Of a stretch of DNA of 64,000 bases, positions 1-9,500 are shown in pieces (within the stretch, counting starts at the first letter, position 1; every line of letters begins with the position of its first letter). The stretch lies in the NCBI RefSeq assembly GCF_000368925.1, contig NZ_KB849755.1, positions 124,001 to 188,000 of the forward strand, written 5' to 3'. A program made the translations under genes and the position numbers. The DNA comes from Acinetobacter bereziniae LMG 1003 = CIP 70.12 (GTDB lineage Bacteria; Pseudomonadota; Gammaproteobacteria; Pseudomonadales; Moraxellaceae). The notes under the pieces are model-generated. The model was not told the origin of the DNA and searched no databases. It saw only the letters and a list, made by a program, of their open reading frames with translations.

Positions 1-1
1 T

Positions 2-541
2 CTTAAAGCACAAATTCACGGTGGTGGTCATGAACGTGGTATGCGTTCAGGCACACTTGCTACTCACCAGATTGTAGGTATGGGTGAAGCATTTGAACTT
101 GCAGGTAAAAACTTACATGCAGAACAAGCGCGCTTACGTGTACTTCGTGACAAGCTTTGGAATGGTTTACAAGATTTAGAACAAGTGTTCTTAAATGGTC
201 ACCCTGAATATAACGTTGCAAACTACTTAAATGTAAGTTTCAACTTTGTTGAAGGCGAATCATTGATGATGGCATTGAAAGATGTTGCGGTTTCATCAGG
301 TTCAGCATGTACATCTGCAACACTTGAACCATCTTATGTGCTTCGCGCACTTGGTCTTTCTGATGAGTTGGCGCATAGCTCAATTCGTTTCAGCTTCGGT
401 CATTATACGACTGAAGAAGACATTGACCATGTGATTAAAATTTCTAAAGCTGCTGTAGAGAAATTACGTGAACTTTCTCCGCTTTGGGATATGTACAAAG
501 AAGGTATCGACTTAAATTCAGTTGAATGGGCTGAACACTAA
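2..541 (+). CDS. iscS: Cysteine desulfurase IscS, C-terminal part (5' end outside window)
   Basis: PLP-dependent cysteine desulfurase that takes sulfur from L-cysteine and passes it as a persulfide to IscU. The open frame runs in from the left edge, so the first visible ATG (base 41) is internal. The fragment opens with GGGHERGMRSGT, a conserved IscS active-site segment. The catalytic cysteine loop SSGSACTSA follows, then RFSFGHYTTEEDID and the C-terminal tail ending in VEWAEH. About 180 of the usual ~405 residues are present. It is followed 108 bp later by iscU, in the usual iscSUA order. The regulator iscR would be expected upstream but is not visible. Confidence 0.96.
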   Translation, partial: LKAQIHGGGHERGMRSGTLATHQIVGMGEAFELAGKNLHAEQARLRVLRDKLWNGLQDLEQVFLNGHPEYNVANYLNVSFNFVEGESLMMALKDVAVSSGSACTSATLEPSYVLRALGLSDELAHSSIRFSFGHYTTEEDIDHVIKISKAAVEKLRELSPLWDMYKEGIDLNSVEWAEH

Positions 542-649
542 GTTTCTAAAATCAAACACGGCATTTTATTGAAAATCAGTGAAATGCCACCATATTAGAC
601 TGTAGCAATACATATTATTAACGCTGACCCCGAGGTTTGGAGAAGCATC

Positions 650-1036
650 ATGGCTTATAGTGAAAAAGTAATTGATCATTACGAAAACCCTCGTAATGTT
701 GGTGTTTTGGATAAAAATGCAGAAAATGTTGGTACAGGTATGGTGGGTGCACCTGCATGTGGCGATGTGATGCGTTTACAGATCCAAGTAAATGACAATG
801 GTGTGATCGAAGAAGCACGCTTTAAGACTTATGGTTGTGGCTCTGCAATTGCATCCAGCTCATTAGTCACCGAATGGTTAAAAGGTAAAACTTTAGACGA
901 AGCACAAGCGATTAAAAATATTGATATCGCAACTGAACTTGCTCTTCCTCCTGTAAAAGTGCACTGTTCTGTACTTGCAGAAGATGCAATCAAAGCTGCT
1001 GTTGAAGATTACCGTAACAAGAAAACTAAAGCTTAA
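650..1036 (+). CDS. iscU: Fe-S cluster assembly scaffold IscU
   Basis: Scaffold on which [2Fe-2S] clusters are built before transfer to apoproteins. The protein is 128 residues, the normal length. It carries all three conserved cysteines: Cys37 in GAPACGD with Asp39, Cys63 in YGCGSA, and Cys106 in KVHCSV. The LPPVK motif that HscA recognises is at residues 99-103. It lies between iscS and iscA in the ISC operon, so its partners (sulfur donor, chaperone pair and ferredoxin) are all encoded nearby. The start is the ATG after GGAGAAGCATC. Confidence 0.98.
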   Translation: MAYSEKVIDHYENPRNVGVLDKNAENVGTGMVGAPACGDVMRLQIQVNDNGVIEEARFKTYGCGSAIASSSLVTEWLKGKTLDEAQAIKNIDIATELALPPVKVHCSVLAEDAIKAAVEDYRNKKTKA

Positions 1037-1081
1037 TATCTGTTGTTTAAGTTTTACAGATAATTTTTTAATGGAGTTTTC

Positions 1082-1402
1082 ATGATCAATTTAACTGAAA
1101 ATGCTGCAACTCATATCAGCAATTACTTAAAGAATCGCGGTAAGGGTGAAGGTATTCGTCTTGGTGTGAAAACTTCAGGCTGTTCTGGTTTGGCATATGT
1201 ACTTGAGTTTGTTGATGATATCGATGAACACGATCAAATTTTTGAACAGTTTGGTGTTAAAGTTTTTGTAGACCCTAAAAGCTTGGTGTATCTCGATGGC
1301 ATGGAAATGGACTATGTAAAAAATGGTCTAAATGAAGGTTTCGAGTTTAATAACCCCAATAAAAAAGGTGAATGTGGTTGTGGTGAATCTTTCACTGTAT
1401 AA
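1082..1402 (+). CDS. iscA: Iron-sulfur cluster assembly protein IscA
   Basis: A-type Fe-S carrier that delivers clusters or iron to targets. It is 106 residues long with the three invariant cysteines: Cys34 in TSGCSG and Cys98/Cys100 in the C-terminal CGCGESF motif. The ATG is preceded by ATGGAGTTTTC, which gives a good ribosome binding site. It follows iscU by 45 bp, the expected ISC order. A hairpin lies between it and hscB. Confidence 0.97.
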   Translation: MINLTENAATHISNYLKNRGKGEGIRLGVKTSGCSGLAYVLEFVDDIDEHDQIFEQFGVKVFVDPKSLVYLDGMEMDYVKNGLNEGFEFNNPNKKGECGCGESFTV

Positions 1403-1423
1403 TCACCCTGCACTTTTTTCATG

Positions 1424-1450
1424 TTAAAACAGTGTCTTGCACTGTTTTAA
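1424..1450 (+). other. Intercistronic stem-loop between iscA and hscB
   Basis: A perfect 11-bp stem (1424-1434 with 1440-1450) encloses a 5-nt loop. No run of T follows, so it is not a good intrinsic terminator. It sits between iscSUA and hscBA-fdx and could limit read-through or stabilise the upstream mRNA. The function is inferred. Confidence 0.55.
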
Positions 1451-1502
1451 TCATATTTAATTACCCTGTTTTCTTGTAAAACATCGTGGATGAGTATCTC
1501 CC

Positions 1503-2018
1503 ATGAGTCATTTTGAGTTGTTCGATCTCCCTGAAGCACTCGATATTGATTTAGCAACATTAAAAGCTAATTTCTTAAACTTGCAACAGCAATATCATCC
1601 TGATAAATCGGATGATAAAGACAAAGCTTTAATTAAATCGAGTGAGATTAATCAAGCGTATAAAGCCCTATCTCATGTAGATAGCCGTGCAGCATATTTA
1701 CTTTCACTCAAAAAGCAAGATCATCATTTAGATCAATCCATTAATGATTTTGAATTTTTGCAGTCTGCCCTCGAAATTCGTGAGCAACTCGATGAAGCAA
1801 CCAATACAGAACAGTTGCATTCTCTCAAAAAAGAAGTGCAACAATGGATCGATGGCTTAGTTCGTGAATTCAAAATTGATTTTGATGAAGAAGACTGGGC
1901 TGAAGCACGTGATACTGTACGAAAATTGCGTTTTTTCCAAAAAGTCATGAATGATATTGATAAAGCCGAAGATCAACTTCTTGATGATGAAGATTTTAGC
2001 TTAGATGATGATTTCTAA
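1503..2018 (+). CDS. hscB: Co-chaperone HscB (J-domain protein)
   Basis: J-type co-chaperone that brings IscU to HscA and stimulates the HscA ATPase. It has 171 residues. The N-terminal J domain carries the HPD tripeptide at residues 32-34, and the C-terminal helical part binds IscU. The C-terminus is strongly acidic, a run of Asp and Glu after about residue 155. It lies directly upstream of hscA with a 65-bp gap. Domain order and neighbours leave little doubt. Confidence 0.96.
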   Translation: MSHFELFDLPEALDIDLATLKANFLNLQQQYHPDKSDDKDKALIKSSEINQAYKALSHVDSRAAYLLSLKKQDHHLDQSINDFEFLQSALEIREQLDEATNTEQLHSLKKEVQQWIDGLVREFKIDFDEEDWAEARDTVRKLRFFQKVMNDIDKAEDQLLDDEDFSLDDDF

Positions 2019-2083
2019 CTTTTAATTTTAACTACATGTTGAACATGACTTTGTTTTTAGCTTTTATTTTAAGGATGTAACAA

Positions 2084-3943
2084 ATGGCACTCTTGCAAAT
2101 TGCTGAACCAGGACAATCAAGTGCGCCACACGAACACCGTATTGCCATTGGAATAGACTTGGGTACAACGCATTCGTTGGTTGCTACAGTACTTTCAGGC
2201 AAAGCCAAAGTGCTGAATGATGAACAAGGTCGTGTGTTACTTCCCTCTATTGTGCATTATTCTAAAAACTCAACAGAATACGGTGATGCTGCAAAACCAT
2301 TCATCACAACTGATCCCAAAAATACGATCGTTTCTGTAAAACGTTTTATGGGGCGTTCAAAAGCTGATATTAAATTTCAACATCCGCATACTTTAACAGG
2401 CACTGATAATGAAATGCCGACTTTTGAAACCACACAAGGTCGAAAAACACCTGTAGAAATCTCAGCTGAAATTTTAAAGCAATTAAAAGATCGTGCTGAA
2501 AAGAGTCTAAGTAATCCTGTAAATGGTGCTGTCATTACAGTTCCTGCATATTTCGATGAAGCTCAGCGCCAAGCTACACGTGATGCAGCAGAATTGGCGG
2601 GGCTGAATGTATTACGCTTATTAAACGAACCTACTGCGGCAGCCGTAGCCTATGGTTTAGATCAAGACACCAACCTTGCAACAGATCGTAATTACGTCAT
2701 CTACGATTTAGGTGGCGGTACTTTTGACGTTTCTATCTTACGTTTCTCGCAAGGTGTTTTTGAAGTTTTAGCCACAGGTGGTCACACCGCACTCGGCGGC
2801 GATGATTTAGATCGTTTGATTGTGAAATGGGCAAAAAAACAACTTAATATTGAGACTTTGGATGATGCAGAATATGCACATTTCATAGTTTCTGCACGCA
2901 AAGCCAAAGAAGGCTTGAGTGATGCAGAATCTGTTGATATAAAAGTACTGACACACCATCTTACACTAGATCGCGCAACCTTTGAACAAATTATCCAAGT
3001 AGCACTTGATAAAACAATAAGTGTATGTAAACGCGTAATGCGCGATGCAAAGCTTACACTTGATGATATTCAAAATGTGGTACTTGTAGGTGGCTCTACT
3101 CGTTCTTATGCTGTTCAAAAAGCCGTTCGTGAAGTATTTAACCAAGAACCACTCTGTACAATTAATCCTGATGAAGTCGTTGCCATTGGAGCATCTATTA
3201 CGGCTAATCAACTGATTGGCAATTCAAAAGATGGTTCATTACTGCTCGATGTAACCCCTCTTTCACTGGGTCTTGAAACCATGGGTGGGCTGGTTGAGCG
3301 TCTAATTTCTCGCAATACAGCAATCCCTGTAGCACGCCGTCAAGAATTCACTACCTATCAAGATGGTCAAACTGCCATGTTGATTCATGTTGTTCAAGGT
3401 GAACGTGATTTGGTCGAGCATTGTCGTAGCTTAGGGCGCTTTGTATTACACGGCATTCCACCTATGACCGCTGGTCAAGCGCGTATAGAAGTGACATTCC
3501 AAGTTGATGCCGATGGTTTACTTTCCGTGTCTGCAAAAGAAACCACTTCTGGTGTTCATGCCAAGATTGACATCAAACCTTCTTACGGTCTTTCAGAAGC
3601 AGATACCGAACGGCTTTTAATTGATGGTTATAAGTTCGCTGAAGAAGACAAGCATTTACGTCACTTGAATGAAACAAAGGTTGAGGCTCGTCGTGAACTC
3701 GAGGCATTAGAACAAGCATTGAAAGTGGACAGCAAATTACTCGATCCTGAACAATTGCAAGGATTAAATCTTGCAGCCGAACATTTAAAAGTACAGCTTG
3801 AAACAGACGATATCAAATCTATCGAACATGCTGTTGAGCAATTAAAAATTCATAGTGATGCTTTTGCTGCAGAACGAATGAATCAGCATATCGATCAAGC
3901 GCTCAAAGGCACTAAACTTGATGACTGGTCAAACTCAAACTAA
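2084..3943 (+). CDS. hscA: Fe-S assembly Hsp70-type chaperone HscA
   Basis: Specialised Hsp70 that uses ATP to release the Fe-S cluster from IscU. It is 619 residues, the family length. The nucleotide-binding domain shows GIDLGTTHSLVA near residue 23, NEPTAAAVAYG, DLGGGTFDVSILR and the late VLVGGSTR motif. The substrate-binding domain follows with DVTPLSLGLETMGG. HscA is recognised over DnaK by the short N-terminal extension, the lack of the DnaK-type C-terminal tail, and its place between hscB and fdx. The ATG follows AAGGATGTAACAA. Confidence 0.97.
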   Translation: MALLQIAEPGQSSAPHEHRIAIGIDLGTTHSLVATVLSGKAKVLNDEQGRVLLPSIVHYSKNSTEYGDAAKPFITTDPKNTIVSVKRFMGRSKADIKFQHPHTLTGTDNEMPTFETTQGRKTPVEISAEILKQLKDRAEKSLSNPVNGAVITVPAYFDEAQRQATRDAAELAGLNVLRLLNEPTAAAVAYGLDQDTNLATDRNYVIYDLGGGTFDVSILRFSQGVFEVLATGGHTALGGDDLDRLIVKWAKKQLNIETLDDAEYAHFIVSARKAKEGLSDAESVDIKVLTHHLTLDRATFEQIIQVALDKTISVCKRVMRDAKLTLDDIQNVVLVGGSTRSYAVQKAVREVFNQEPLCTINPDEVVAIGASITANQLIGNSKDGSLLLDVTPLSLGLETMGGLVERLISRNTAIPVARRQEFTTYQDGQTAMLIHVVQGERDLVEHCRSLGRFVLHGIPPMTAGQARIEVTFQVDADGLLSVSAKETTSGVHAKIDIKPSYGLSEADTERLLIDGYKFAEEDKHLRHLNETKVEARRELEALEQALKVDSKLLDPEQLQGLNLAAEHLKVQLETDDIKSIEHAVEQLKIHSDAFAAERMNQHIDQALKGTKLDDWSNSN

Positions 3944-3960
3944 TTTATAAGGTAAAGACT

Positions 3961-4299
3961 ATGCCACGTATTAAAGTACTACCTCATGCAACAATTTGTC
4001 CGAATGGTGCTGAGTTTGAAGTTGAACCAAATGCCAATCTTTGCCAAAGCTTATTAAGCAATGGTATTAAAATTGAACATGCCTGCGATATGTCTAAGGC
4101 ATGTACAACATGTCATGTCATTGTACGCAAAGGTTTTGATGCACTTGAAGAAATGGATGATATTGAAGCGGATTTACTTGATCGTGCTTGGGGCTTAGAA
4201 CCTGACTCACGACTTTCTTGCCAAGTTAAAATCACAGATGAAGATATGGAAGTTGAAATTCCTAAATACACCATTAACCATGCTTCTGAAAACCACTAA
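3961..4299 (+). CDS. fdx: ISC-type [2Fe-2S] ferredoxin
   Basis: Electron-transfer ferredoxin of the ISC pathway, thought to supply electrons for cluster formation on IscU. It has 112 residues, with the four cluster ligands at Cys42, Cys48, Cys51 and Cys87 (spacing CX5CX2C...C, as in adrenodoxin-type ferredoxins). It begins 17 bp after the hscA stop, so it is co-transcribed. No iscX follows. The operon ends at the strong hairpin immediately downstream. Confidence 0.97.
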   Translation: MPRIKVLPHATICPNGAEFEVEPNANLCQSLLSNGIKIEHACDMSKACTTCHVIVRKGFDALEEMDDIEADLLDRAWGLEPDSRLSCQVKITDEDMEVEIPKYTINHASENH

Positions 4300-4322
4300 A
4301 TAATTTTTAAAAGTGCTGAATA

Positions 4323-4369
4323 AAAAGCAAATAAAAACCACTCAACATGAGTGGTTTTTATTTGCTTTT
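4323..4369. terminator. Bidirectional terminator between fdx and the cyclase gene
   Basis: A perfect 22-bp stem (4323-4344 with 4348-4369) encloses a 3-nt loop. A-rich and T-rich flanks give a U-run on either strand. It sits between the converging ends of fdx (4299) and the cyclase (4436), so it can stop transcription from both sides. Confidence 0.92.
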
Positions 4370-4435
4370 ACTTATTGCTCAGTCTTTAAGTGATAACAAC
4401 AGACTTGAAAGTTCAATGTAAAATTTTAAACCTAT

Positions 4436-5872
4436 CTAGCGAATTTCATCTTCAGCATTTAGTCTTGCAACACCTTGCGCATTGGTCAGTCGCTGCTGAA
4501 CTTTAATACGATCGACCATTTTTTCAAGTACTTCAACCAGCTCTGGATACTCAAAGTTTTGCACTTCTTCTAAATTAAGCACCAAATGAAAACCTTTATA
4601 TTCATAGTCAAACCATTGCTGATTTTCATTTTTACTGGCTGAGTATTTCTCCATGACCTGCCAAGTTCTCACTTTACCTTGAATACCTTTTAATTCAATT
4701 GGTGATTTTGGCGCACAGAGATAATCATTTTTAATCAATTTATAGGTTTCATCTGAAACAAGAATTTCATCAATATCCGCAGCGTACTGTAAACGCGCTG
4801 CCAAATTTGCATCGCGACCAACAATCGTATAAGCCATACGATGTACAGCACCGTAATTTCCAACGTGACAATTGCCCGTACTTACCCCCATACGGATATG
4901 CAATGGCGCATAGCCCATTTTCACCCAACGTTCACGTAGAAACTTCATTTGCTGTCGCATGGCAATTGCCATATCGATGCAGTTTTTAGCATCTTGTTCC
5001 ACACCTTGTGAATCTGGATCACCAAAGAAAATCAGAATCGCATCGCCCATGAATTTATCAATAGTCGCACCATATTGCTTGGCAATTTCAGTCATATGAC
5101 TGAGATAATCATTGAGTACAAATGCCAAATCATCAGGAATTAATGTTTCTGATAACTCAGTAAAGCCCTGAATATCTGAAAAGAAAACAGTGATCTTTTT
5201 ACGTTTATATTCAATTTTCGCTTCAGTATCACCACGCATGATGGCTTGCCAAAGCTGCAATGGAGCATATCGACTGAGTTGATTTGATAACTCAATATAG
5301 CGATTCATTTCATTAAAATAGGTATTTTTTTTGATTTCTACACTTTTAATACGACGATTTTGATAATAATTACCGATATTAACAAACAAAATAATTCCAA
5401 TAAAAGACAGCACAGAAAGTTCAGGGCTGGTTTGCTGGAAATAATCGTAAAAGCCAAAAATGAAAATAATATTGGTATAGAAAACAATAAAAGCAATCAA
5501 GATAGCCAAAGAAGCCATCATGAAAGAAATTTTACTGTTGATGGCGGTATAGATCAGCGCAAATAAAAGTACAAAAGAAACAACTAGACTTAAATGTACT
5601 GCTGCTAGTGCTGTCGAAACAACAATAACATCCACCAAAAAATAGATATTTTTACGGATTTTTGAGCCGTATGAATATTCCAGCCATCGAGAAAATTTGG
5701 GGCTGGCTAAGAAAATAAAACCAATAAAAAAGGGAACATAGAACTGATAGTTAGCAACAGGAGAAGTAAAATAATAAATGATAACAAGCAGTGCAATAAT
5801 CAAATATCCCATAAAGCGCTGGAATATTTCAAATTGCTTAGGCTCTTTATCTAACATACGTTCAAATGGCAA
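4436..5872 (-). CDS. Membrane-anchored class III adenylate/guanylate cyclase
   Basis: Probable nucleotide cyclase making cAMP (or cGMP) at the inner membrane. Residues 20-170 contain about six hydrophobic helices, followed by a linker and a class III catalytic domain at about 225-400. The two metal-binding aspartates are visible: Asp233 in VFFSDIQGF and Asp277 in KFMGDAILIFFG. The start is a TTG, supported by GAGGT eight bases upstream; the next in-frame ATG (5857) has no such site. Some Acinetobacter have a cyclase feeding the Vfr regulator (called CavA, from memory); this may be that gene. Substrate choice was not established. Confidence 0.88.
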   Translation of the reverse strand: MPFERMLDKEPKQFEIFQRFMGYLIIALLVIIYYFTSPVANYQFYVPFFIGFIFLASPKFSRWLEYSYGSKIRKNIYFLVDVIVVSTALAAVHLSLVVSFVLLFALIYTAINSKISFMMASLAILIAFIVFYTNIIFIFGFYDYFQQTSPELSVLSFIGIILFVNIGNYYQNRRIKSVEIKKNTYFNEMNRYIELSNQLSRYAPLQLWQAIMRGDTEAKIEYKRKKITVFFSDIQGFTELSETLIPDDLAFVLNDYLSHMTEIAKQYGATIDKFMGDAILIFFGDPDSQGVEQDAKNCIDMAIAMRQQMKFLRERWVKMGYAPLHIRMGVSTGNCHVGNYGAVHRMAYTIVGRDANLAARLQYAADIDEILVSDETYKLIKNDYLCAPKSPIELKGIQGKVRTWQVMEKYSASKNENQQWFDYEYKGFHLVLNLEEVQNFEYPELVEVLEKMVDRIKVQQRLTNAQGVARLNAEDEIR

Positions 5873-5929
5873 AATATTTTACCTCGAATGTCATTTTATT
5901 AAACACTTCCCTTGTGCTGTTTTAAAAAC

Positions 5930-6364
5930 TTAGTCCATACGCCAATCAAACGGCATATCACCTTGACCACGCAATGCCAACATTAATGTCTGACGCATAT
6001 GTGCCAACACTTCATTGGTATATGGAACAGCTTGTAAACCAAATACAGGCTTAGGCCAAGCTACATCATTTTGATAACGCACGACATGATGAAAATGCAA
6101 TTGTGGGACCATATTACCCAATGCAGCCACATTCATCTTGTCAGCGCGGAAAACACGTGACAGTTGACTAGATAACCAGCTCGACTCACGCAAAAACTGT
6201 TCTTGATCAGCTTGACTCAATTCATATAATTCAGTGATACCAGGTACACGTGGAATAAGAATTAACCACGGAAATTGCATATCATTCATTAAACGACATG
6301 TTGAAAGCGGAAAGTCGCCTACAAAAAAAGTATCTTGAGCAAGTTGTGGATGCAAACTAAACAT
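5930..6364 (-). CDS. HIT-domain (histidine triad) protein
   Basis: Small HIT-superfamily nucleotide hydrolase or transferase of 144 residues. The histidine cluster is at residues 90-93 (LHFHHVV). This is the QLHxHH variant of the motif seen in a proteobacterial HIT subfamily, followed by RYQNDVAWPKPVFG. The substrate is unknown; family members act on nucleoside phosphoramidates or dinucleotides. It lies 230 bp downstream of mfd on the same strand. No terminator was found between them, so read-through is possible. Confidence 0.85.
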   Translation of the reverse strand: MFSLHPQLAQDTFFVGDFPLSTCRLMNDMQFPWLILIPRVPGITELYELSQADQEQFLRESSWLSSQLSRVFRADKMNVAALGNMVPQLHFHHVVRYQNDVAWPKPVFGLQAVPYTNEVLAHMRQTLMLALRGQGDMPFDWRMD

Positions 6365-6593
6365 ATCTTTATAAATGACGCAAAATTAAAAGGATGGCTA
6401 ATACTAACACATCGGTTTTCGTGTGAATATTGGTTATCTCGTGTTTCGGTACAAATAAACACAGTTTGCTTTGAACCTGATCACAATTACACTTTATAGA
6501 ATCATTGTTTTTTTTCAAGATCATCTCTGAAAAAATTTCATGATTTTTTCTCAGTTCTGAATAAAGATTATTCATCTTCAACATATTGATAAA

Positions 6594-9500
6594 TTAACGC
6601 TTTAATTCAGCAAGCAAGTTATTCAATAAATCTTGTACAAACTGAATGCGCTTCTCATATTCTTCCAACATCACCATCACTTTCAGACGTTGACCACCTT
6701 CCATACGGAACCAGGTCGGATGTTTTTGCATCATTTGAATGATACTGATTGCTTGCACGGGTGTATCAGGTGAAAATTCAATCACCCCACCATGTGCCCC
6801 AATATCAATTTTGGTGACTTCTAACTGCTCTGCCTTGATACGGATTTGATGCACACTAAATAACTGCTTGACGGGTTGTGGCGGCACACCAAAACGGTCT
6901 ATCAGCTCCATCCGAATATTGTCTAATTTGTCGGCTGTATCTGTATTACTGATCCGTTTGTAGAACATCAGTCGTTGATGTACATCACCTAAGTATTCAT
7001 CAGGTATTAATGCTGGCATGTGTAAAGTAATTTCAGAGGTGAGCGAAAGTGGTGTATCAAAATTAGGCGTTTTACCTTGTTGAATGGCTTTCGTCGCTTT
7101 GGCCAACATTTCCATATATAAACTATAACCGATAGCATTCATTGAACCACTTTGTTGTTCACCCAGTAACTCACCAGCGCCACGTATTTCTAAATCCTCT
7201 GTCGCTAACATAAACCCAGCACCAAGATTTGATGCTCTTGAAATTGCGTCTAAACGTTTTTCTGCATCACCTTTTAGACCTTTAAGCGAAGGTACCATCA
7301 AATATGCATACGCTTGATGATGTGAGCGCCCTACACGACCACGCAGCTGATGTAATTGCGCAAGCCCTAGCTTGTCCGCACGTTCAATGATAATCGTATT
7401 GGCATTCGGGACATCAATTCCCGTTTCAATAATGGTCGAACACACCAAGACATTATATTCTTTATGATAAAACTGCTGCATGACTTGTTCTAATTCACGC
7501 TCACGCATTTGACCATGTGCAACAGCGACACGTGCCTCAGGAACCAATTGACGAATATTCTCTGCAGCACGTTCAATGGTATCTACTTCATTATGTAAGA
7601 TGTAGACCTGACCGCCACGAAGCAATTCACGCAAAATTGCTTCCTTCATGGTTTCATTAGTTTGCTCATTGACAAAAGTTTTCACAGCTAAACGGCGTGC
7701 CGGTGGCGTTGCAATGATCGAAAGATCACGCATTCCCCCAAATGCCATATTCAGCGTCCGCGGAATCGGTGTAGCTGTCAATGTCAGCATATCCACATCA
7801 GCACGCATGGCTTTAATGCGCTCTTTATCTCGCACACCAAAACGATGCTCTTCATCCACAATCATCAAACCTAAGTTTTTAAATTGCACATTTTCCTGAA
7901 GAATTTTGTGGGTTCCAATGACAATATCAACTTTTCCCTCGACCAAATCCTCAATTGTTTTGACATGACTTTTACTGGTACCAAAACGTGAAAGTACTTC
8001 AACACGGATGGGCCAATCAGCAAATCGGTCTTTAAAGGATTCATAATGTTGTTGTGCCAACAATGTGGTTGGAACAAGAACCGCCACTTGTCGATTGTTC
8101 TGAACGGCAACGAAGGCTGCTCGCATCGCAACTTCTGTTTTACCAAATCCCACATCACCACAGACCAAGCGATCCATCGGTTTGGCTTGTTGCATATCAT
8201 ACAATGTTGCTTCAATTGCATTGGCTTGATCTAGCGTTTCTTCATAGGCAAAGCCACTGGAAAACTGCATATATGCACTTTGATCCAATTCAAAACTGAT
8301 ACCCGGTTTTGACTGGCGTCGCGCTTGAATATGTAATAATTCAGCAGCGACATCGTGAATTTGTTCGAGGGCTTTTCGTTTCGCTTTGTTCCATGCATCA
8401 GTTCCAAGCTTATGCAAAGGCGCTAAGTCTGGATCACCACCACTAAAACGACTAATAAGATGTAGATTAGTCACAGGCACATAAACTTTTGCATCATCTG
8501 CATAGTTGAGTTGCAAAAACTCATAATCCTGATCATCGATATTCAGTGTAACCAAACCCGCATAACGACCAACACCATGATCGATATGAACTACAGGTGC
8601 ACCAATATTCAGTTCAGTCAAACTTCGAATCAAAAACTCTTCTGAAACTTCCTGTTGACGCTTACGACGGCGCTGTACAACGCGATGTTCATAAAGCTGA
8701 TTTTCAGAAATTACCGACAACTCATCACTAATCACTAGACCGCGGTCTAAAGGCGCATTTGTGATCGCAACGGAAAAATTTGATTGCTGAAAAATTTGGA
8801 AATTCTCTACAACAGGAATTTCCCCTAAACTTGCTCTTAACGCATCTTTTAAGGTTTCACGACGTCCAGCACTTTCAGCCACCAATAACACAGGATGATT
8901 GGCATCATCGACATATTTCTTGACGACCTTAAAAGGTTGCTCTTGCTTCGGATCAACAGGTAATTTTGGCGGTATTTCAACAGATAAATTAATACAGCCT
9001 GCTTTTAATTCAATCTGCTCTGTAGATGCAATAATTCTTGCAAATTGATTCAACTGTTCAAACAGTTGATTGGGCTGTATAAAAATTTCTTCAGGTGGCA
9101 GTAATGGCTGATCAATATTGTGCCGTCTATCTTCATAACGACGCATGACATCTGCCCAAAACTGGATTAAACCGTCTTCAATATACTTATCTGTAATGAC
9201 AATTGCATTGCCTGGTAAGTACGATGTCAAACAACTTTGTGTCTGCATTGCAGTTTGGGTAAAAAATAATGGAAAATAAAAGTCTAATCCTGGCGATGCA
9301 ATTCCCTCTAATACATCTTGATAAATTGGATTTTTCTTAGGATTTGCTGTTGGAAAGCTTTCCGCATAGCGATCTCTAAATATAGAGCGTGCTTCTTTTA
9401 AAGGAAATTCTTTTGCGGGTAATACAGTGAAATGCTCAAGTTTTGTTGTGGTTCTTTGGGTCTCAGGATCAAAAAATTTTAAACTGTCGATTTCATCATC

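Noticed and set aside
560..588. 7-bp stem with a 15-nt loop between iscS and iscU
   Set aside because: Long loop and no T-run; could occur by chance in AT-rich DNA.
6369..6584. 71-codon ORF on the minus strand filling the gap between mfd and the HIT gene
   Set aside because: No ribosome binding site of note, AT-rich composition, no recognisable family. The tight fit is probably chance; the region is also needed for a HIT promoter.
7648..8299. Several plus-strand ORFs of 60-116 codons inside mfd
   Set aside because: They lie antisense to conserved Mfd helicase motifs; shadows of a strongly coding frame.
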